Positions 5,868 to 10,934 of a DNA stretch of 10,934 bases are shown here, piece after piece (within the stretch, counting starts at the first letter, position 1; every line of letters starts with the position of its first letter). The notes under the pieces are model-generated. The model did no database searches. It was not told the DNA's origin and saw nothing but the letters and a program-made list of their open reading frames with translations. Source of the stretch: Thermoproteota archaeon (lineage in GTDB: Archaea > Korarchaeota > Korarchaeia > Korarchaeales > Korarchaeaceae); assembly GCA_003661365.1 (NCBI GenBank), contig QMVZ01000039.1:1-10934 (forward strand). Reading direction: 5' to 3'. A program made the translations under genes and the position numbers.

Positions 5868-7225
5868 TCCTCCGATTTTCGTCCAGAGGGCGGTATCTCC
5901 GGCCTCTCGAACAATTCCTTCGGTCCTTTTATGGTGGCGTCTATTATAATTTTCGATCTTGGGTATTCGATGGGCACTTTTTCCCCTTTCACTGCCAAAA
6001 ATCTTATGTTGCTGTGATCCAGGCTTGATCCCAAGATATCAGCTATCACCTTGTAATCCCTAGAAGGATCTGCCCTTTGAACCACCGCTTTCATTAACTC
6101 CTCGTAGTTCTCCACATCTACATCCTCGTCCACAATTATGATCCTCTTCAGGCTTTTATGAGCAACTATCGCATTTAATGCAACTAGCATCGGCTGTTCA
6201 TCCCTTTCCTTCTTAATGCTGATGGCTACTTCAACCCACATTCCTCCCGCGGGGGTCATGCAGAGGTTTTTGACCTCAGCTACTTTCGAAACAGATTCTT
6301 CTAACAGGGCCTCGACAGGAAGTCCCATGAGTATCTCGTGCTCTTTTCCACCGGGAAGGAGTGCTTGATAGATGGCATCCTTTCTCCTCCAGATCTTTGA
6401 GACCTCTAAAACTGGCTGTTTGCGTACTACGTCCTTTCCAAGGATCTCGTAGAAAGGACCCTCCAACTCCCTGATCCTAGGGAGGATTTTGCCCTCTAGG
6501 ACTATCTCAGCATTTCCCGGCATCTTAGCTTCCACAGTCTCGCAATCGGTAAGTTCAACAGGACTTCCTGAGATTGCTCCAGCAATGCCCAGCTTGTCCC
6601 TATCCTCAGCTGGCGTGGCACCTGCTATGAGTATGTTCATTCCTACACCGATAGCTACGGACACATTAAGCTCTCTCCCCTCTTGCTCTGCTTTAGTTAT
6701 GAGTCTATGGAGCTTTCTCCCCTCTACAGCCCTTAGAACCAGCCTGTTCCTTGATATTGGGGTCATTCTATGGTAGGATGCTGAGAACTTTCCCGTTTCA
6801 TCTTCGACTATAACTATACCAGTTGTGATGTAGGGTCCTGGCTCCCCAGAATAGTGCTTCAATATCGGTAGATCCCTCCTCAGATCGAACTCTTCCAAAC
6901 CAATCTCTTTAACTGGAGCCCTTTCCGATTCTACTGGTAGAATTGGGTTGTTTATAGCTTTTCTAAGCAGTTCTCTCAGTTCTTTGCGGGTATTTAGCCC
7001 TAAAACTTCCAAAATAAATCTAATATTGCTGCAAATACCTCCAGCAACTCTTATAGGGCTCGGACTTCCGTCGCTTAACAGGGGTTTTTCAAAGAGGATT
7101 GCCCTCTTTCCATCCTCTGCCTTCAGCTCTCTAGCTATTTCGTACATTACAGATCTCGGTTCTTTGATGCTCAGTAGCAATCCCTTCTGCTCTAGGATTT
7201 CAACGGCCTCTCTGAAGTTCTGCAT
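5864..7225 (-). CDS. UbiD-family decarboxylase; candidate anhydromevalonate phosphate decarboxylase
   Basis: This 453-residue enzyme belongs to the UbiD family of prenylated-FMN-dependent (de)carboxylases. Full length is present. Family landmarks are YITTGIVI (132-139), SYHRM with the probable catalytic arginine R153, a central domain with NVSVAIGV (187-194), PGNAEIVLEG (236-245), and EGPFYE (255-260). EGPFYE supplies the two glutamates of the Arg-Glu-Glu catalytic set (E255, E260). By mental alignment, the asparagine that ligates manganese in the fungal enzyme Fdc1 falls on S148 here; this needs a real alignment. Archaea lack ubiquinone, and a UbiD homologue is known to catalyse the anhydromevalonate phosphate step of the archaeal mevalonate pathway. 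That is my preferred but unproven role. A GGGAGGA site lies 8 bases before the ATG. The gene leads the UbiD-HflX unit and diverges from asnS. Confidence 0.88.
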   Translation of the reverse strand: MQNFREAVEILEQKGLLLSIKEPRSVMYEIARELKAEDGKRAILFEKPLLSDGSPSPIRVAGGICSNIRFILEVLGLNTRKELRELLRKAINNPILPVESERAPVKEIGLEEFDLRRDLPILKHYSGEPGPYITTGIVIVEDETGKFSASYHRMTPISRNRLVLRAVEGRKLHRLITKAEQEGRELNVSVAIGVGMNILIAGATPAEDRDKLGIAGAISGSPVELTDCETVEAKMPGNAEIVLEGKILPRIRELEGPFYEILGKDVVRKQPVLEVSKIWRRKDAIYQALLPGGKEHEILMGLPVEALLEESVSKVAEVKNLCMTPAGGMWVEVAISIKKERDEQPMLVALNAIVAHKSLKRIIIVDEDVDVENYEELMKAVVQRADPSRDYKVIADILGSSLDHSNIRFLAVKGEKVPIEYPRSKIIIDATIKGPKELFERPEIPPSGRKSEE

Positions 7226-7265
7226 TTTTGTAGTCCTCCCAAACCAAGGATGTAAATTTTTACTG

Positions 7266-7276
7266 AAAAATTAAAT
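7266..7276. promoter_or_regulatory. Shared AT block between the divergent UbiD-family and asnS genes
   Basis: AAAAATTAAAT is the best TATA candidate for both directions in the 107-base divergent spacer. On the minus strand it would start RNA near 7245, about 20 bases before the UbiD-family ATG, with GGGAGGA (7234-7240) in the leader. On the plus strand it would start near 7300, about 30 bases before asnS, with GAGGG (7322-7326) in the leader. Whether one box truly serves both genes is inference. Confidence 0.4.
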
Positions 7277-7321
7277 CCCTACTTAGGGTCCATTAGAGTT
7301 CGAAGTCATGAATGAATTAAA

Positions 7322-7326
7322 GAGGG
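7322..7326 (+). promoter_or_regulatory. Ribosome binding site that sets the TTG start of asnS
   Basis: GAGGG lies 6 bases before TTG 7333. The nearby ATG at 7312 is in frame but is followed by TAA after one codon, and ATG 7308 is in another frame. TTG is therefore the only well-supported start. Confidence 0.6.
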
Positions 7327-7332
7327 ATCGAC

Positions 7333-8625
7333 TTGAAGTTCGGGAAGACCCACTACATCTCGGAAATAACCCCAGAACTCCAGGGTCGGGAAGTTGTTGT
7401 TGCTGGATGGGTTTATAGGAAAAGAGACTTGGGGTCAGTGCAATTCTTAGTCCTCAGAGATTCCACAGGTATCCTTCAGATGGTCGCAAAGGAAGGGGAG
7501 TGTAATGAGGAAACCCTCCAGGCTGCAAAGAGGGCGGGAATAGAATCCTCTTTGAGGGCTAAGGGGATCGTTAGACAAGATCCTAGGGCTCCTGGAGGGG
7601 TAGAATTGGTGCTTAAGGAATTGGAGGTTGTAGGTCCCTCTGAGGATTTCCCAATCAAAGGAAAGGAGGGGCCAGAGTTCCTCCTGGATCACAGGCACCT
7701 TTACCTTAGGAGCAGAAGGCTTCAGGCAATCCTCAAAATAAGGGCTGAGGCAATAAAAGCCATGCATGAGTGGTTTTACAAGAACGGTTTCATCGAGACA
7801 GAAGCTCCAACAATAATAGAACAGGTAGTTGAGGGAGGAGCGACCCTATTTGAGCTGAACTACTTTGGAAAGAAGGTTTATCTCACTCAAAGCTCCCAAC
7901 TGTACCTAGAGGCATTTATAACAGCTTTTGAGAAGGTCTACACGATACAACCTAGCTTTAGAGCTGAGAAATCCAGAACATGGCGGCATCTCACAGAGTT
8001 TTGGCATGCTGAGGCCGAGATGGCATGGGCAGACCTAAACGACATGATGGATGTCGTCGAGGCTTTGGTAAAGTATGTGGCCGAGAAAGTTGTAGAGCGA
8101 AGGTCTGAGGAGTTAGAGTACTTAAAGAGAAGGTTTGAACCCCCTGATGGAAGATTTCCGAGAATATCATATGACGAGGCCCTTGAGATGGCTCAAAGGA
8201 AGGGATCTAAGCTCAGCTGGGGCGAAGATCTTGACACACCTTCAGAGAGAATGATATCCTTGGAATTTGAGACTCCTTTCTTCGTACATAGGTATCCTAG
8301 ACAATCCAGGGCTTTTTATCATATGCCAGATCCAAAGAGACCTGAGGTCTTGTTGTGTGCAGATTTACTTGCGCCAGAGGGTAAGGGAGAGATAGTTGGG
8401 GGAGGACAAAGAATTCACGACTACAACCTACTTCTTGAAAGGATAAAGGAATTTGGACTTGATCCTAGCAGATATACTTGGTACTTAGATTTGCGTAAGT
8501 ACGGTACCGTGCCCCACTCCGGATTTGGCCTGGGCGTCGAAAGGACAGTTGCGTGGATTGCTGGAATAAGGCATATTAAAGATGCAATTGGCTTTCCGAG
8601 GACTCCAACTAGGACAATTCCTTAG
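7333..8625 (+). CDS. asnS: Asparaginyl-tRNA synthetase
   Basis: This 430-residue class IIb synthetase charges tRNA-Asn with asparagine. An N-terminal OB-fold anticodon-binding domain (about 1-103) with VVVAGWVYRKRDLG is followed by the catalytic core. Motif 1 lies near GFIETEAPT (152-160), motif 2 in FRAEKSRTWRHLTEFW (209-224) with EAEM, and motif 3 in GFGLGVER (397-404). The FRAEKSRT and EFW wording and the FPRTPTR end mark AsnRS rather than AspRS. The OB fold excludes the truncated asparagine-synthetase paralogue. The start is TTG at 7333: GAGGG (7322-7326) is 6 bases upstream, and the in-frame ATG at 7312 runs into a stop after one codon. The gene diverges from the UbiD-family gene and overlaps the end of the convergent rpa gene by four bases. 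Confidence 0.95.
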   Translation: MKFGKTHYISEITPELQGREVVVAGWVYRKRDLGSVQFLVLRDSTGILQMVAKEGECNEETLQAAKRAGIESSLRAKGIVRQDPRAPGGVELVLKELEVVGPSEDFPIKGKEGPEFLLDHRHLYLRSRRLQAILKIRAEAIKAMHEWFYKNGFIETEAPTIIEQVVEGGATLFELNYFGKKVYLTQSSQLYLEAFITAFEKVYTIQPSFRAEKSRTWRHLTEFWHAEAEMAWADLNDMMDVVEALVKYVAEKVVERRSEELEYLKRRFEPPDGRFPRISYDEALEMAQRKGSKLSWGEDLDTPSERMISLEFETPFFVHRYPRQSRAFYHMPDPKRPEVLLCADLLAPEGKGEIVGGGQRIHDYNLLLERIKEFGLDPSRYTWYLDLRKYGTVPHSGFGLGVERTVAWIAGIRHIKDAIGFPRTPTRTIP

Positions 8626-10349
8626 GAAGGCAAATCCTCCAATTTTCTCTTGATTTCTGATAGATATTTCGATTCTAGCTCTTCTTCCAAAAAAGTAGCT
8701 TCTTCTAAGGGTTCAGCGAACTCCATTTCATCCACAACCATCCTCCATAAGCCCCTCTCCTCGACGTAAGAAATCCTTCCTCTAAGTAATACGGTCTTTC
8801 CTAGCAGCCTAGATTCAAGCTCTTCTAGCATATAGGTGTCTTCTTCATAGCCCTTCTCCTCTATCTCCTCCAGTATCTCCTGAACGTTCTTTCCTATTAT
8901 CCGCTCTGCAACATCTCTGAAGAAAGTCGCCCTTAATACGCCAGTACTGTCGTCTACGTAAATTGAAAAAGCTAGAACTGGCTCTGCTTCCCTTACTTCC
9001 CCGCAATTTTCGCACAGAAACCTCCCAAATTCCTTGGAAACCCTCTGTCTACACTTTTTACACCACCAAGAAATGGTTGCTGAGGGATCTATTCGAATCA
9101 CAGTTCCCCTAACTTCTCTAAAGCCCTCCCCAGACTCATCTAACCAAACTCTTGGATACTTCACCCTTCTTGCTATTTTCTCTATGTCTTTAGGGATCTC
9201 TCCCGAATTTTCCTCCAAAATAACGCATTTTCCAAGCTTTCCTACGTTAATTATTTCCCTAAACCCCTCCTTTCTTATGTAGGGATATTCAAGCCTCACC
9301 AAAGCTGGCAGCTTTACCCCCTCTATCTCTTGAGATCTTGGATCCCACAACCTGCAGAGTTTCAGCTTTCCATCTACTTCTATAATGCAGTCTCTCAGAG
9401 TTATCAAGCCATCTTTGGATTTGTAGCGGACTGGCTCGAAAGCATACAATATCCTCCCGACTATTTCCTCTGAAATGGGTGTTATTTCAGGAGCCTTTTC
9501 TTCTACTATTATCTTGCTTCTAGTGTCCAAATGAAGCTCAATCCAGCCATCTCTACTTGGCCTTACACGTGCGGCTCTGATGAGCACTATATCCCCTATA
9601 TTGATGTCATTAACCTTATCTGAGAGGGATCCCCACAGTACAACCCTTATCTCGTCGTCTGTACTCCTGTCCTTGAGTATGAGACCACTCATCTGTCCCT
9701 TTGTTCCGTCTTCTCTAGAGAACTCCCTGACAGGAAACAGCCTGGAAACTACTCCCCGAACATCAACCTCGTTAAATTCCGGACTTAAATCTGAAACCTC
9801 AAAAACCTCGAATTCGACTTCAGGAAATTCAGGAAAGGTCCCTTCAATCACTTTAATGGTGCCCTTTGATGAATCTAGGTTTAGGGCAAGCCTTCCTAAG
9901 CGAAGGGCTGTCCTTGCTCCATCTATCTCAATAACATCTCCCTCTCTTATCTTTCCCTCTTTTATCAGGTTAATGAGGCTCTCGCTCCAGATCACGACAT
10001 CTATAACTCCAGTTCCATCTGAAAGTTTGAACTCCGCTCTCTCACCCCTAGTTCCGTCTCTCCTCTTGTAGGGTATTGGACCATACATCCTGATTATCCT
10101 TCCTCTTATGTGGACGTGGCGCATGCCTGGGACGAGCTTTTCTATCGTGATTTCACCCTCTTCTTCGACAAAAGAGGGTTCTATTTCTGCTCCTAACTCG
10201 GCTGCAACGATGTAAAGTGCGCCATCCGGCTTTAGAAGACCTTGCATCTCTTCCATCTTCCTCATCATCCTGGACCTAATTTCCTCTGGACTTAGCCCAG
10301 TTTTCTGGGCGAGGCGCTCTATTCCTCTCTCAACATCCTCACTATACAA
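8622..10349 (-). CDS. rpa: Replication protein A-like ssDNA-binding protein, multi-OB with zinc finger
   Basis: This 575-residue protein is an archaeal RPA-type single-stranded DNA-binding protein for replication, recombination and repair. An N-terminal helical domain (1-55) with GLSPEEIRSRMMRKMEEM and GALYIVAAELG is the signature of euryarchaeal-type RPA. OB folds follow at about 72-168 (SDGTGVIDVVIWS), 180-283 (DDEIRVVLWG) and 295-378. The last OB domain (about 408-545) contains a Cys4 zinc finger, C430-x2-C433 and C446-x2-C449, as in the C-terminal DNA-binding domain of eukaryotic RPA70, followed by an acidic tail. The start is TTG at 10349: GAGGGG lies 7 bases upstream, and a TAG closes the frame further upstream. 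It follows the rtcA stop by 11 bases, so the two are co-transcribed. Its stop overlaps that of convergent asnS. Confidence 0.92.
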   Translation of the reverse strand: MYSEDVERGIERLAQKTGLSPEEIRSRMMRKMEEMQGLLKPDGALYIVAAELGAEIEPSFVEEEGEITIEKLVPGMRHVHIRGRIIRMYGPIPYKRRDGTRGERAEFKLSDGTGVIDVVIWSESLINLIKEGKIREGDVIEIDGARTALRLGRLALNLDSSKGTIKVIEGTFPEFPEVEFEVFEVSDLSPEFNEVDVRGVVSRLFPVREFSREDGTKGQMSGLILKDRSTDDEIRVVLWGSLSDKVNDINIGDIVLIRAARVRPSRDGWIELHLDTRSKIIVEEKAPEITPISEEIVGRILYAFEPVRYKSKDGLITLRDCIIEVDGKLKLCRLWDPRSQEIEGVKLPALVRLEYPYIRKEGFREIINVGKLGKCVILEENSGEIPKDIEKIARRVKYPRVWLDESGEGFREVRGTVIRIDPSATISWWCKKCRQRVSKEFGRFLCENCGEVREAEPVLAFSIYVDDSTGVLRATFFRDVAERIIGKNVQEILEEIEEKGYEEDTYMLEELESRLLGKTVLLRGRISYVEERGLWRMVVDEMEFAEPLEEATFLEEELESKYLSEIKRKLEDLPS

Positions 10350-10356
10350 CAGGAAA

Positions 10357-10362
10357 CCCCTC
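10357..10362 (-). promoter_or_regulatory. Ribosome binding site of rpa, overlapping the rtcA stop
   Basis: The minus strand reads GAGGGG, 7 bases before TTG 10349. Its first two bases are part of the TGA stop of rtcA, so ribosomes finishing rtcA end on the initiation site of rpa. This supports translational coupling. Confidence 0.6.
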
Positions 10363-10934
10363 AGATTCCAACTCCTCTAACAGAAATTTTAGCGGAGCCA
10401 TCTTCTTTTTTGATTACTTCGTAGCTAGCACCCAATATCTGCTTAGTCAGCCAGAGATTAGACTCTGTGTGAAGGGTATATTTACTGACCCCTATTAGAG
10501 ACGATCCTCCAGCCAGAGCTAAGTACGGAACCACCATGTCTCCCATGTGCGCATCAAAGGCCATTTTCGTCTTTAGTTCATGAATTAGCCTTTCTGCAGC
10601 TTCTTTGCCAACCCTCTCGCTCCGTTTTCCCCTTTCTCCCAAAGAATCTGCTCCTAGGATTGTTTTAGCATCAGCAAATAATGTTATTCCAGCCCCCGGT
10701 CCCATGTGATCGTTGGGCGACCACTCCTCAGTTATTTCAACCTCTCTATATCCATGTTGATAGAGAGCTTCTTTTGCGGATGAAACAATTCGTTCTACAA
10801 CGTGCTTTGGCAGTTTTACAGCGTGTGCAATTCCAGAGATCCTTCGCACCTGTCCTCTCATCTCAATGTTAAGCGTTGATATCTTATCAATGGGCGCGGT
10901 CTTTAAAGTGACCAGGCCCCCGCCCCTCGGATAG
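10361..10934 (-). CDS. rtcA: RNA 3'-terminal phosphate cyclase, C-terminal part (5' end cut by window edge)
   Basis: RtcA converts an RNA 3'-phosphate to a 2',3'-cyclic phosphate using ATP, through an enzyme-AMP intermediate. The frame stays open to the right edge, giving 190 residues of a protein usually about 340 long. The internal ATG at 10861 is not the start, because upstream codons still read as family sequence, beginning YPRGGGLV at 10933. Downstream follow RRISGIAHAVKLPKHV, GPGAGITL, DSLGERGK (10648-10625) and YLALAGG. Then comes the LHTESNLW block, whose histidine (10471-10469) matches the adenylated catalytic histidine of the family. One oddity is AHMGDM where HLADQ/HMADQ is common. 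rpa follows 11 bases downstream. No ligase gene (RtcB) is visible in the window. Confidence 0.93.
   Translation of the reverse strand, partial: YPRGGGLVTLKTAPIDKISTLNIEMRGQVRRISGIAHAVKLPKHVVERIVSSAKEALYQHGYREVEITEEWSPNDHMGPGAGITLFADAKTILGADSLGERGKRSERVGKEAAERLIHELKTKMAFDAHMGDMVVPYLALAGGSSLIGVSKYTLHTESNLWLTKQILGASYEVIKKEDGSAKISVRGVGI

Noticed and set aside
6489..7274. Plus-strand open frames of 95 and 108 residues
   Set aside because: They are antisense to the UbiD-family gene, which has strong family motifs. Their composition is that of shadow frames.
7308..7320. ATG codons at 7308 and 7312 as the asnS start
   Set aside because: 7308 is out of frame. 7312 is in frame but meets TAA after one codon.
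7447..7767. Minus-strand open frames inside asnS
   Set aside because: asnS is clearly coding on the plus strand through this region, and these frames have no start signals.
9580..10071. 163-residue open frame on the plus strand
   Set aside because: It lies antisense to rpa, is Ser/Thr/Pro-rich as expected of a complement-strand frame, and has no ribosome binding site.
10361..10861. Complete 166-residue gene starting at ATG 10861
   Set aside because: Codons upstream of that ATG continue RtcA family sequence, including YPRGGG, to the window edge. The gene is therefore partial and the ATG is internal.

Overview
The window is archaeal chromosome and consists almost entirely of recognisable housekeeping genes. 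The archaeal signs are TATA-type promoter boxes about 25 bases ahead of starts that lack a ribosome binding site, strong GGAGG-type sites ahead of internal operon genes, and frequent AGG/AGA and ATA codons. The gene content agrees: PorA/PorD pyruvate:ferredoxin oxidoreductase, a long multi-OB-fold RPA with a zinc finger, RtcA, an archaeal asparaginyl-tRNA synthetase and an archaeal UbiD-family decarboxylase. A thermophilic anaerobe is a reasonable inference. The phylum cannot be fixed from sequence reading alone. The multi-OB RPA argues against a Sulfolobus-like lineage, which uses a small single-OB SSB.

Layout, left to right. (1) 1-1504, minus: porD-porA, joined by an ATGA overlap, with porA running off the left edge. 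(2) 1580-1816, minus: an unrecognised 78-residue protein. Its end abuts a hairpin and T-tract that lead straight into the porD promoter. (3) 2022-2903, plus: an arginase/agmatinase-family ureohydrolase. (4) 2904-3877, plus: an AT-rich stretch with no recognised gene, then a small leaderless-looking frame broken by TGA, then an orphan 183-residue protein. This is the only poorly explained part of the window. (5) 3928-7225, minus: an ECF-transporter S component (RibU-like), an HflX-type GTPase and a UbiD-family decarboxylase. Transcription runs UbiD to HflX, with the S component downstream. (6) 7333-8625, plus: asnS, divergent from the UbiD gene. (7) 8622-10934, minus: rtcA (5' end outside the window) followed by rpa, whose end overlaps the end of asnS by 4 bases.

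How the genes may work together. porDA belongs to pyruvate/acetyl-CoA interconversion. The UbiD homologue is probably a prenyl-FMN enzyme and could be the anhydromevalonate phosphate decarboxylase of the archaeal mevalonate pathway. A flavin-type S component two genes away would fit a flavin-linked neighbourhood, but that link is inference. rtcA and rpa form a nucleic-acid maintenance pair. I see no CRISPR array, insertion sequence, tRNA, rRNA or convincing defence system.
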